A stretch of 64,000 bases of DNA from assembly GCA_964035795.1 (NCBI GenBank), contig OZ038320.1:29537160-29601159 (forward strand), in the 5' to 3' direction. How positions within the stretch are numbered: the first letter of the stretch is position 1; the number at the start of each line of letters is the position of its first letter. The notes beneath the pieces were generated by a model that did no database searches, was not told the origin of the DNA, and worked only from the letters and a program-made list of their open reading frames with translations. This document shows positions 47,705 through 60,822 of this stretch, piece after piece. Origin of the DNA: Pterobdella sp. o SKG-2022 (taxonomy: Eukaryota > Annelida > Clitellata > Hirudinida > Piscicolidae). The position numbers and the translations under genes are program-made.

Positions 47705-49371
47705 AAACAACAGCCTCAGATAGACCTATTGGTAGTATTATAATGTTTCTGTCAGATAACTTGTAATGAGCATGTTTTGTTATAGGAGGTTTGTAAACTT
47801 CTTGATTATCACATTTCTTTATTATTGTTATCTGTGAGGGTTTAGATTTATTAAGGTGAAAATTTATCGAGCTATAGTGTTTCAATTTTCATATAATCTA
47901 ATATTCAAATTTTTATATACACTTTTAAGTATAACTTTTGTGTTATTTAAAATCACCAGTTTGTGAATAGTACGAATGCTACCATTTGAAAGAATATTTC
48001 AAAATATCAATATGTTATTTGCAGTTAATAAATTTATGTAAATAAAGTTATTTTGAAGATGTCAAAGCTTAGCTCAATCTACACTGAAGTGAAGTGAGTT
48101 GAAATTTGATAATTGTACAATATTTAAGGATAATTGAAAATACATTTGATTTAATAAAAGATCAGCAGAGTTTTTTTTATTAAATGAAAATAATTCTACG
48201 GTTAAATATCAAATCCAATGAATTATCTAAAGCTTAGCATGAGGAAAAATACCTAACTCTGAGTGAAAATAATACCAGTATTACTAATAATTATCATATA
48301 TAAGTGTCACATAGAACTGCCTATATTGCCAAGTTTATTGAGATGTTTTTAAAATTTTGATTATTTGTATAGCTTAAAATTTAAATTGATGCTTTTATCA
48401 ATTTTTTACCTTTCCAGTAACTTCTTTACAAAAGCCAGTTTTCAAGGGTTGACATTGTAGAAAAATATCACATTGATATCTTAAATCTTTAATTAATGCC
48501 TTCAATTCTTCTGAACATCTTTTATGAAAATTATATTGACAGTTTGAGTTATTATTAAAATAATAAATTGTATAAAATCACTTAACTCGTTTTTAATAAT
48601 TTAAAAAAAAATAAAAATGGGCAAATTTATGAACACTAATGAATTTTTTGTCAAAATACAAACCTTTAAATTATCATTTTAACATTCGCAAGTAAAAAAA
48701 AAAATTATTAGTGTCCATAAATTTCTTTATTTTATTGAGACTCATGAAAAACTAAAAAAAATATTTTTTGAAATACATATTCATTATTGATGAAGCTGTA
48801 ATAACCTTTCACTACTTTTGAAAGACAGTACCAAATAATTCTCAACTCCTACTAATTCTTTGAGATAAATTATTAGAGATAAGATTTGGACATAATTGAA
48901 ACCTATAGAAAGCAATAAGGAAAAATCATCCACAATTATGATTTTTCCATCTCCTTTGAGTTTTTCAAAGTAATTTGATACCAAATCTTTTATTTTTTGT
49001 ACATTGCAATATTGAGTGAGCTAGAATAAAAATATTTTATGGAAAATAAACAATAAATTTGATTGACAGTTAGGGATTACCTCTTTCAGAGACACTTCGA
49101 AAAAATATTGAATGAGATTGACATGAAAAAATTGTTCTCTTTCTTGCGAAATTTTAAGATTTACGGAACTTTTATTTGCTATATTCACATAATGGCTCAA
49201 TGTTTGGTCACAAGTTATAAGGCACACTCCACAATCATTTTTAATATATTGGGATATAAAATGGTTGATCAAAAAAGAACCTTCTTCTTCAAACCAATTT
49301 ATGAAAATAAAATTAGAAGCCAAAGAAGGTTTTAAATTAATTTCTAAAAAATCGTGCAGAGATTGATACAT
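47703..49371 (-). CDS. ELP6: Elongator complex subunit ELP6
   Basis: Four minus-strand exons: 49371-49081, 49020 to 48816 (or 48813), 48510-48410, 47831-47703; about 241 residues against 266 in human. Similarity runs along the whole protein: SFLINHFISQYIKNDCGVCL, SQEREQFFHV, IIIVDDFSLLLSIGFN, LKTGFCKEVTGK and HYKLSDRNIIILPIGLSEAVV. These correspond in order to human ELP6 blocks. ELP6 forms the RecA-like hexameric ring Elp4-5-6, which binds tRNA during wobble-uridine modification. ELP6 itself lacks a functional Walker A, and none is visible here. Two donors 3 nt apart at the end of exon 2 are equally compatible. The stop codon overlaps an AATAAA, predicting an extremely short 3' UTR. Confidence 0.85.
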
Positions 49372-49564
49372 TTTTTAAGATGAAAAATAGATCTAAGCGA
49401 AAACGAATTGATTTTAATATTTTTGGAAACCACATAAGATTTATATTCATAATTCTATTTTATAAAAATAAATTTCAATTATTTCAAAACTATAGTTACT
49501 TGTTTCAAACGTAAACAAAATATGAAATTAAAATAGAATTTAAGCTTCGTTTAATAAGTACGAA
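49372..49564. promoter_or_regulatory. Bidirectional promoter region ELP6/KXD1
   Basis: Only 193 bp separate the two divergent start codons, so both 5' UTRs and core promoters must be here. There is no obvious TATA pair and the sequence is AT-rich. Confidence 0.6.
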
Positions 49565-50125
49565 ATGAATGAGAGCAATGGTGGAATTACCGTTCTTACT
49601 GAAAAGATTTCAAATATAGTTGACGAAAACCATGTGGCTTCGATGGTAGAATGCCAAAGGCAAATGTAAACTCAATTTTTGAATACTTATTTAGTATTAA
49701 TCATTATATCATTTTTCAGGCTCATGAGGTTTGAGAAAACAAATGAAATGATTGTTAATTTCAACAGTATATCTAACGCACGCTACATAAACATAGAAAA
49801 ATTGTTCAGACAGCACCTAGGTGTGTTGAGCTCAGCCAAAAAAGACCTAGATTCTATACATAAAAGAATAAGGTGCCAAAATTCAAACTATTTTAGTTTC
49901 TGAAAACTTTTGATATAATTTTTTTTAAAATATCAAATTTATTTAATAATGATTTTAAATAGAATTCAATTTGTTTCCAGAATGATAAAATCAAAACTCA
50001 GCAAACAATATCCAGAAGAGTTTAGAGGTAATTCATTATATAGATTTATTGATGATTTTTATATTAAACATTACCTTAAATAATCTCTTTCAGAGTGCTC
50101 ACAAACATATGAAGTACCAGATTAA
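49565..50125 (+). CDS. KXD1: KxDL motif-containing protein (BLOC-1/BORC-associated KXD1)
   Basis: Four exons: 49565-49665, 49720-49872, 49981-50027, 50094-50125; 110 residues. The diagnostic core is RFEKTNEMIVNFNSISNARY followed by the KKDLDSIHKRIRMIKSKL segment. This contains the K-x-D-L motif and the family's helical repeat, close to human KXD1 (RFEKTNEML..., KRDLDSIFRRIR). The acidic tail ends in YEVPD. KXD1 is a BORC subunit that controls lysosome positioning through Arl8 at the cytosolic lysosome face. AATAAA at 50186 lies 61 nt after the stop. Introns are very short (54-108 nt). Confidence 0.92.
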
Positions 50126-50232
50126 AGTGATCAAGATTTTTTTCAAAAATGCCAAAGTTCATGAAGACATATAAAACAAAACTTAAATAAAAATGATTGA
50201 AAATAATTAAAAATTTCAAAAACTAAAAGTCA

Positions 50233-52881
50233 TTAAACTTTTCTGAAAGAAACATTTAAAATTTCATGATCATCTAACTTATCCACAGAAAAAATCAAGG
50301 GTAATTTTTGATTTTTGTTATAGTCAGAGGGAAGAGAATTAGGGGGAAGCTTAAGAGTCACTTTATTTCGAGAAAAAAAAACTTGTTGTGGTGTCACTTC
50401 AATAGACTTATCATTCACTTTTAAAATAAAAGATTTTGACAAATCCATTTGCAACCTCAAAGCAGCACTTATAACGAGCAGCTGGTGTTCATTTTGGTGG
50501 TCAAACTTGGCATCACTTTTTTTTTCAGCTTGTTTTATAGATGATTTATCATTCTTCTCAATATTGCTTTCAGAACTTTCTAAACTATTTGTAGCTGCTT
50601 CCATTTTATCATTGCATTCCTGTAAAAACATGAATTTATTATTAATGTTAGGATATATCAAATAAAATATTGACTGAACCATGATACTTTAACCACATAA
50701 TAGAAAAAATCAAACATAAAATATTATATTATATATTAATAAAAGCAAAACAATGTTTAGTGAATCCAACCTGATCATTAGCTAAAGACTTCTGTTCAGT
50801 GCTTAGTAAGGACTTGTTGGATTCTTCATCAACTTTATCAGAACTTTTGCTGTGAAATAAAAGTAAATATGCTAATGTATGTATGTAGATTACCCCATAA
50901 GTCTATATCAATATTCAAAAGAAATGTCAGGTACGTCATTAATTAAAATGCATTTGAAAGCAGATTTCAATAGTAATTTACAGACATTCATATGAGGTTC
51001 ACTTATGGAATAATGATGAACTAGAACAACTGAAAACTAACTTTTCAATAGACTGTTTTTCAATCTTCGTATCATTGTCAACATCAGAAACATTATTTTC
51101 ATCAATATCCACTAAACCATCCATTACTTTATCAAAAGATGTTTCATTTTTTGATACCTTCTCCTCCAACTTTTTACTTTTTTTTGACAATGAAACCATG
51201 CCGAGAGAGCGTCTTTTGACAGGTTTTAACTCGGGTTTGTTTACAGTACTAGTATCCTCTTTTTTTTGTTTTTTATTTTTCTTATCACTTTTATCCCCAT
51301 CATTGGTAGCTTTTCGTTTTTTCTTCACAGGAGCGGGGGTAAGAACCTTTTCTGATTCGTTTCCTTCTTCATGTGAAAACAGACTACACTCACTATCCGA
51401 GAAGTCTTCTGTTTCTTCAAACACTTTTCCCATCTCCTCTGTATCATTTTGCAATGTGTTATTTTGTTTAATGTGTTTATCAGGTTTTTGAGTAGCTATG
51501 AGCGAGTTTTTAGCGAGGTTTCTTATGGCAGCAACCTTTTCTTCATAAGACATATTTGATGCTGCCAACTGGTCAACTTTGCTCATGTAGTCTGCTCGTG
51601 AAATCTTTGAGGTGGGTAAGTCAGTTTTATGCTCTTTGGGAGTATTTTTCTTATCTTTAGGAGTATCTTTGAAACTTATAGGAGTACTTTTGATATTTTT
51701 GGGGGTATCTTTTATATCATCTGAAGTATTTATCAAGTTTTTATGATTATTTTTAATATTTTTTTGAGCTTTTTTAATATCTTTGGAAACGTTTTTAATT
51801 TTTTCTTTTGTTTTTTTTGGCGAAGGAACAGCATCCATGTTGAAATCATGTTCAGAACATAATGCTTGAAGTTGTTCAATGTCATCATCAATACTTTTCA
51901 TTTCCATTTTCTCTTTTTCCTCCACATTTTTTTTAGTTTTTCTTGGTTTTGTCTTTCTTTTTTCAAGTGAGTCTTTTTTTTGAATAGGTTTAATGATCAA
52001 TTTTTCAGTTTTAACATTTTTTTCTTTCATTGAAATTTCAGTTTTAGTTTTTTTTAACTTTTCTACTACAAGTTTCTCTTTATCTTTCAGCAATTCTTCA
52101 ACTTCACTCTTTTCTAGTTTCATTTTTTTTTCACGTTTAGATTTTTTTATATTTCCTTCATTTTTTGGTGATGAAACATTTATAAGTGATTTAACAGAAA
52201 TTTGTTTGGGACTAGATTTTTTCTTTTTGGATGTAGAATTTATACCTTTATTTATTTTTAAAGCATTTCTTTCTATTTCTTCAGGCTCTTTATAGACGCG
52301 CTTTCTTCCATATGTAAAATTTTCAAGGGTCAATTCACTAGGGTTGTTTTTTACTGTTAAAATTGAAGTCATTTAATATGAAATCAATCAAAAATTGATT
52401 AATAAAAAAATTGAAAATATTCAAATTTATTTTTAAAAATTCTTTTTTTATTAAATTGTCTAAACACTCACAGTATTGAGCAATCATTGGAATAGACCTC
52501 ATCTTTTTACCATCAGGAGTTTTGTAATAAACATCACTTTGTTGATTAGAATTTGTTAAAATATTTCTATGAACAATTTCTCTTTTCCATCCTTTCAAAA
52601 AAGGCTGAATGTATAAATCTGAAAATAAAACGTAAATTTATAATTTGTTATTAATAACGCTATTATTTACCTTCATCTTTCACATTGTCATGAGCACTAG
52701 AAATTTTTTGTTGTTTGACCTTCTTATTTTTTGACTTTTTGGATGTTGGTGCTTCAAGATCCTCTGTAGAAATAGATTTTGTAGGTGAGTTTGCCATATT
52801 TACTTCATCAATCGGTTCTGATTTGTTATCTTTTTCATTAGGATCTATCGATGGTGTTTTTTCCAAAGTTTTTTTTGCCAT
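50233..52881 (-). CDS. Methyl-CpG-binding-domain (MBD) protein
   Basis: Five minus-strand exons: 52881-52671, 52618-52472, 52353-51042, 50849-50771, 50619-50233; 711 residues in frame. The MBD spans residues about 75-140 across exons 2-3: LKGWKREIVHRN, SDVYYKTPDGKKMRSIP, AQYLKNNPSELTLENFTYGR. Key MBD residues are visible: the GW, R/K after W, the YYxxPxGKKxRS loop, and the following hydrophobic helix. After that comes about 430 residues of Lys/Glu-rich low-complexity sequence, with a near-repeat of KDTPK/KNTPK units at 51750-51620. A C-terminal block (LLVISAALRLQMDLSKSFIL onward) looks folded but is unfamiliar. The first ATG in frame is 52881. It acts in the nucleus, presumably on methylated CpG. 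The length and tail fit none of MBD2/3, MBD4 or MeCP2 cleanly, so I give no symbol. Confidence 0.85.
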
Positions 52882-53459
52882 TTCAAAGTTCAAATATAAA
52901 ACATTTCATTATTATGAATTTTTGAACAAGCTCAAGTACCAAAGAAAAATTTCAAACTACTAATGAAAAAACAAAGAGCTACAATACTCACATATGAAAT
53001 ATGTTTACATTTGTTTGAAATTTATTTATCATTAAATGCTTTTGAAACAAAAACATCATCTTCATTTTTTTTTTGCAAAATAACATTATTTAAAATACTT
53101 TTATAATATATGTCGTGAATGCTACTAACGTCAGACTTATCCAACATTACCAAATACTTCGTGCAATACAATTTTGAAGACTCGCAGTTTTTATTACTTT
53201 TTATATTATTCAATTTTATTTTTTTTTAGAATATTTTTTTTCTAATTTTTTTTTCATTTCGAATCTTCAATTATTTTCAAAAATTATCTCTTTTTGCTGA
53301 GTTATTTTTGTTCAAACTTATCGCAAGACGGCTCTGATAAAATATGTGAATCCTCTTGCTGAATATAAGAATAGCATAACGTTTTGAAATTTTTTTATTT
53401 AAGAAAAAAAATTGGAACCATTTGTTTATAACTTTTTCAAAGTTAAAAACCTACCTCTT

Positions 53460-53533
53460 CAAGCAGTTCATAGCAGAGTGCCTTTGAACGATGCGAAAAG
53501 GCGCTATATAAACATCTAATTATTATTATTAAC
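53460..53533 (+). mobile_element. CR1/L2-type LINE 3'-terminal fragment
   Basis: CTTTGAACGATGCGAAAAGG, then GCGCTATATAAACATCTAAT and an ATT repeat. This is the 3' tail structure of CR1/L2/Rex1 elements, comparable to the tail at 1610-1650 in the opposite orientation. Confidence 0.65.
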
Positions 53534-56027
53534 TTTTCAGTTTCAAAATTTGAGTTTTTTATAAATCTTTCTCATGTGAAAAAATCTGAAACGTCGACAT
53601 TTTGATTCGGCACTGTAGCAATCTAATTTTGCGTTGAACACTCAATCACATTTGCCAAACAAACTTTATAATCTCCGTGAAAACTGATTCAAATAATTCT
53701 GTATAATAAAGAAAAACATCACAGCTCATAAAAATATTTTGACAAAGAGGGAATGAAGAAAAGGAAGAGTTTGAAAAAACAGATTCATACGTAACAAGAT
53801 TTGGCTGATTTACTTAATCTGATTTTATTAAAAAATTTTCTAAAATTTCTTCAAAACTTATATACGAAAATTTATTTTGATGGAAACTATGGTTTTGAAA
53901 TTTAAATTTATATGAGCAGTTAAATATAAAATTTACTACAGTAGAAAAAGTCACAAATATGAAAAGTTGTATGTTGAAACAATTTCTCATTTAACGAAAC
54001 GCATGTTGAGAATTGTTTGTGAAACATTTTTTTACGTAATTAAATTTGGGAAATAATTTTTCAAAATTTCTAAAGCTTAATCCAATTATGTTTTGCAAAT
54101 TTAAATTTATAAATCTTACATTCATTTTCAATTCTGAAAAATTAGAATTTTTAACTTAAAATATTTTCTCTAAAACTCACTTAGATTTTTAAAAATATTT
54201 ATCGATAAGCCAAAACGAAATTTTGAGACATAAATAACTCGAATAAATATGAAAACTAAATAAAATTTATACTAAAAGCATTTTTCTATTGGATAGATTG
54301 AGTTTGAAGTCAAAGCAAGTGCGATAGAGAGCAGAGAAGCAACAATAAGCCACTTATTGGATTATCCATTTAGCTATAAACACACTTAGCCACCAGCCAT
54401 GTTTTTTTGCGCTTTCAAAAATATTTTCTTCCTTTTCTCGACTTTCTTTCTCACTTTTGGAGAGATTATCAGAGAGAATTTAATTTTGTGCTGCGTTTAC
54501 TTTTGATACTTTTATTTTGCTTTTTTTTGTTGAGTTTTAAAGTTAGACACTGGTCATTGTAACTCTAGCGTTTTCAGAATGTCCAATCTCAGTTGAAACA
54601 AATATAATATTATCTTCCATTACACTTTACTAACCACCACAATTACACCAAATACCTTTACTGACAGTGTTTCTATTGGCAGGCTAATTATAGCGATGTA
54701 AACTTAATTTCTTATATTTGTGAACACTTTATAAAATTTGAAATGAACGTACTTTCAAAAATTAGATTAAGATCGAGTTGATATTCATAGTGAATAAGGG
54801 AGTACAAGATGATTTAATTTATTTCATAAAATCTCTTCCAAATTCACTTTATACCTTTTAATGAGATTCTAGAACTTAAATTATTTAAAAGCAAATTTTG
54901 ATAAATTCAATGTTCTAAGCAAATTAAAGAAACGATATTAAATCAAAAATTAAAATTTCATGAACTTTGCCAATAATTATCCCTAAAACGCACATCCCTG
55001 AACTAAAAAAATAACCACGTTTGACGAAAATTTGAAAACTTACTTTTTTTTTGGAATAAACGTTAAAAAATAGTTAATGAAAGTCAAATTGCTTTTAAAA
55101 AATTGCTCCAAAGGTCAGATAAAGACAAAAGATCCGATCGCTTAATTGTTCACTGGGAAGTCCAAGGTCAGTGCCTTAGAGCTGCATACAACAATAATTC
55201 ATAACATTAATACAACAATAAAAATAATAATAAAAATAATAATATGAATAATAATGACGAAAAAATAACTTTTTTATTAGATATTATGTTTTAGAATTAT
55301 CATTAAAATGATCATTAAAGAATTTGCTTATCAAGCTTTCATTATAACAACTTTCTTCAATGTTTCATCGTTTGCTGCTCTTCGAGAAAGCTTTGTTCTC
55401 GAATTTTTTCAACAGAGTTAATTTTATCATATCTCGTAAAATTATGATTTGTCATGCATTAAATAAATATTTGCAATATAACACTATTTTCAAAGTTTAT
55501 TTAGTTTCACCAAACCTTTCCATAGACGAACTACCATCACCAAATAATCTTCACGGTTTTTTTTATATCGTTGAAATTCTTCAGCAAATAAGTGCACGAA
55601 ACTACATCAAAACAAAACGTTTCAAATTTAAAATAGGCACAATGCTGCAATTAACAGCTAGCTGAATAATCTTAAAGATAATTGCAACTTACATTTGTTT
55701 CGTTTAATCTTCGTGCAGTTATTGTTTGAAACGGTATTTAAAGTAAATTTTTGTGTGATTAATTGCATATAACTTTGAATCCTTTGCTTCAAAAAATCAA
55801 TGCCTGCATTAAATGTTTCTTTCAAATTTGGAAGCATATCAAAGATTTAAAAGTTAATTTGAATGTTTACCAAAATCGCTCTGTCTTCTTTTTTCTATTG
55901 TATTATATTTAGATTCATGGTTTTGTTTCAATTTCGTTTTAATCTTTTCTATTGTTTTGATTTACGGTTTTCTACTCATTTTTTGTCTTGGTTTTAATTG
56001 TTCTTAATGATTCCAACGGAATACTTC

Positions 56028-56132
<105 letters not shown>

Positions 56133-57737
56133 TGAACATTTTTACAATGTTTAATATTTATATTTTAAATTATATATTTTTCGAATTCATGTTTATAAAT
56201 ATTTATTAAAAAACTTAAACTTTATGAAACCATAAAAATAAAAAACGAAAAAAAAACACAACAGAAAATACACAAGAAAAACATACACAAAATCCAAAAA
56301 ATCTATTAAATGCATTATAGAAGCACCAAATCCCACAGGACCACAACAACGGCAGACAGGTGCTGGCGTAGCGCACAATCACTCCATTTCAATTTGACTC
56401 AGTCTAGCTTGCGGTCTTAACACCGTCCATAATGCTTTCTATCGTATTCGTGTTTGGTGTTAGGAGGGAGGGGAAAGAGGAAGAAGGTTGTTTATTTATG
56501 TGTTATAATTCTAGCCTAAAATTTTCTTACAAAAGCTCCGTGGTTTTTTTTCTAATAAAACCTTGTTTGTGTTGTTTCAGGCTTTTTCATTTACTAATGA
56601 GATTAAATTTAAACAATTGAACAAAAAGTTTCCATCGAAAATATTTTATCATTAAAAGATAATTTTACTTTTAAATTTGTAAGACAAAAAAAGTGGAACT
56701 GGTGTGGAACGAACATGAGATTATAAGAGGTCGTACCTATTTATCGCTTCTTTAACTGTGCATATATTATGTTTCAGTTTACTGAAAGTTATTTTAGTCA
56801 TGTATTTATGTATTTTTCATATAACTGGTTATACATTCATCTATTGATAGCTATTATTCTTCATAATTATTATTACTAAGGATTCAATATTATAACTAAT
56901 TACCTATTATCCGTAAACCTTTCTTTCTCAATTATAAATAAACCATTTAATTCTTTAATCTCTCAACGTCGAAACAAGATCCTTCAGGAAAGAAGCATGC
57001 AAATATATTATATCAATTGTCATAACACAGCCATGTATATAAGCCCGCTTCAGAAAAGATTGACCGCTTGCTTATAACAGATTGTCCTATGACTTTGTGT
57101 AGGTAATGAAATATAAATTTAGTCTCTTAATCAAACGAATACTGATTATGATTAATGAGTATTAATAGATTATCTTGATTAATTAATTGGGAATTTCCCA
57201 TGAGAAAATTTTGTTCTCTCAGTAGAAGTTTTGACGATTTTATTGTTGAATTTTAGAGCATATTAATAATAATAATACAATTTGTCTGATAAACTTTTAC
57301 AATTGATTCTGCTCTGTTGATTTATTGAAGAAACACGATATCAGATTATAATTATCAAAAGCTTTGAAAAGAAGAATTATTTTGCGAAGATTATTAATTT
57401 GCTAAGAATATAAAAGAAGTGAAAAATTTAAGTAAAAAACTGCATGAATTAAACGTTTTAGAATTCAATTAAATATATAGCACAAATAAATTATAAAAAA
57501 CCAAATTTTAAAATCGTTTTCTATATTAAAAAATAAGATCCTCTCACAACTACAAGCCAGCGTTACAGCAAACGATATATAAAATTTTCCAAAGAAAACT
57601 TCAAAAAAAATTTATACAAAGATAAAAAAAAACAAAAATAATTTGAACCAACATATCTGAACCACTTACCAATACCCAAAAAAGACCATTTAAACCAGCA
57701 AACATAGAGCACAAAGCTTTCCACTACCGCCCAAATA

Positions 57738-60700
57738 ATGTTCTGCTTCCACTGCCCCTCTACTCTGCACCCTCCAAGTAGACTCAACAACTACAGACCC
57801 CTGTGCTCTTCTATCTCTTGTTAGTGTTGTGTGGATGTATTGTTGTTTGTTGTTATCGAATGTTTCAGTATTAGTAGTAGTATACAGTAGCATGGCAGGG
57901 CTCAGTATCATCAATAATAATTTATTATTAGTATTTAGCTAGATTTTTATCGTTGTGAATGATTCACTGTTAGTACCATAGTTGTGTTTAATGTTGTACA
58001 ATGTATTATTATTGCTTTAAGTTCAATTTTCAAGTCTGTTTTTATATATTTTTTAACATAAATTGATTAATTTTATTGAGAAAAATCGAGAACAAAGTAC
58101 TTTATATTTACATATGAACTATCTATAAAACGCAAAAAACAGATGAAGTGGAGTCAAATTTTATGTTATTTTGTTTCATTAATATTCTTTCAGTATTTTT
58201 CAATGGGTTTTTGAAATTATACAAGTCATTTTCGTATAAAAGATTTTTGAGGTGACAATAGAATTAAAGGAAAGCCCTGGCACTAATCAAGAACGCACTG
58301 ATATTCTTAAAATCATCTTGAGACTAAAAAACGGGAAAAATTCATGGAATATTATTTAAAAACTATATTTTTTAGTAATCATTATCTTTGTATCCATAAG
58401 CAAAATTTTCAAATTTTTTAAATATATTTTTTCTGTTTTTTAACCCAGTTACTTTTCTGAATCCTTCCAAAACTCAACTTTTGGGTTCGATTTGGAAATG
58501 AAAAAATATAAAAACAGACAAATATAGATTTTTTAGACATTAGATAATTAAACACAGAAAAAGGTTAAATTGGTTTATTCAAGCCAAACACATTCAAGTT
58601 CATTCAATTTTTAAGAAGAATAGCTTCGAAAGACTAAAAATTTTTAATCCTACTTTTAGTTTTTTTATAATATTCCTTGCAATTAACCTTTGATGGCTAA
58701 TTAATTAATTTATTAAATCAAATTAGTAAAATTCAATTAAACACGTTTTAAAAATTTCAACGTTTTTAAATACATATTTTCCCTTTAAATTCAATATAAT
58801 GTTATATTTGATAGACCTCAGCTTTCAATTTGTTTGTTAGGTAACTTTTTTGTGAAATAATTTAGAATTATAGTTTGCATGATTAAAATTAAAAATTTTA
58901 CCAAAGATACCCAACAAAAACTAGCAACAACTAGAAAAACAACATAAAAGCGTAAAAACATAGCATCTAGACCTTTGTATTCAACAACTAGAAAGGCTTA
59001 AATAAAGAAGGTGTAAGGGCATTGCTGGCGTCTAAGGAGACACGAAAGATGAATATGAGAAGCTGATGAAGATATACTGAATTGGAAAAGAAACTATACT
59101 AATAAGTTTAGTACCATCAACAATATCTTTGAGAATTTAAAAAAGGTCAGTTTTTTTTATTAGTTTTAGATGTGAGAAGAGTTTAAAAAGTCTTTATACT
59201 AATGTTTTTAGTTAAATTTTTAAAATTTTGGTTTTTTAAATAAAACAGTTTTTTAGATATTTTATATTAGGAAACCTATGACGTTTGATGAGTGCAACTC
59301 CTCCTAAACCACACAAAAAACCTACAACTTACACTCACCCTATCAGCAAAAAGCACCAGCCACCATTGGATACAGGCATTCATTCAAACCTTCGTAGTGT
59401 ATTTAAAACCTCATAATTGGAATAAACAAATTTATATAGCTCAGACACTTAAGAAGCGGGTCTAAGCCACCTTCAACTTCCATATTAATATCCCTCTAGA
59501 GATCAATACTTCACCTTGCTTCCTGCTTATTTTTCAACGAGTTTTTTGATTTTTTTTGTATTTTTAAATCTTTGTTTTTTTCTTTTTTGATGTATTGGGT
59601 AAGCTTTTTTTTTTTATTATTTGTTAAATTTATATATGTTTGAAAAATTCTATAAAAAGTAATTATTAGTCAAAATAGTACTATGAAAAAGTTGGTTTCT
59701 ATATTTATCACCAAAAAACCATCATCTCCTTCATTGAGACATCCTACGTGCGCATATTTTAATTGAAATCTTCACGCTTATATTTCTGACAATGAGAACT
59801 TCAAACGCTGTTTGAGCGTTGAAAAAAAAAAAATTAGAAAAGATTATTTTAATCTGAAGACGATACTTGTTATATCGAAAAGCTTTGTTGATGAAATGGT
59901 CAAATATTTTTCTGCGTTTATGCGTGTGTTTTTTAAGATAATATAACATGGATCAAAGTTTGCTTTCAAAAACTCATATGGTAATTTGAATGAATATAAT
60001 TAAAAAAAAATTTTTTTTTAATTAATGTGAATTAACTCATTTTAAATTAAATTATTTCTTACGAACTGAATAATATAATTCATATATAATTCAAAAGAAA
60101 CTAATAAAATTATCCTTCATTTAGTCAGATACTGCTTTTATGAACTGATTTCTTGAATGATCGATAGCACATCATCACACGCGAACATTTAGATAATTAA
60201 AACTGACGCACCAGTTATCTCTCACACTTTCATAATAACTTGAATAGAACTTAATGTTCTTTTTCAATTTTTTTGTTTGTTATATCGAGAATCATCTTGA
60301 AACAAGTCAAAACTCACTTGGTTTAATACGATTATAGTAAAGTTCTTACATTATCTTTATTATTGTTCTTATATTTATCATATTAATTCCATATTTCCAT
60401 TTTCCTATTGAATCCTTATTACTAAAACCAATCTTCTTCCTTAAGAAGTTAATGTAAAGGCTAGGTTCTCTAACCTTTGCTTCCATTTCGCCCAGAAAAT
60501 CTTTGTAATAATTGCATTAAAACAACTTTAACCCTGCATAGTCATTAAGTGACCTTTTGCTCTTTTCAGTAGTGAAATTGTGTTTAAGCTCTTTCAGGAT
60601 TATAGTTGGTTTTAGTGGTTTATGTGGTTATGAGATGATTTTGTAATTGTTTTATTGGGTTTAATTCTTTTTATGTTGGTTTTTAGGTGGTACATATAAA

Positions 60701-60762
60701 CATTCACGAACTAAAATAAACTGACGTATATATAGTCTTACCCTTTAAAAACACCCCCCCCC

Positions 60763-60822
<60 letters not shown>

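Noticed and set aside
53022..53213. Minus-strand open frame of about 63 codons
   Set aside because: It begins without an upstream ATG in good context, no convincing splice sites join it to a neighbour, and no similarity was recognised.
55360..55665. 101-codon plus-strand frame
   Set aside because: Hydrophobic/AT-driven composition, no similarity, no splice context; likely chance.
57563..57914. Two overlapping minus-strand frames near 57.7 kb
   Set aside because: The relatively GC-rich block is better explained by the plus-strand first exon starting MFCFHCP of the DRGX-type gene.
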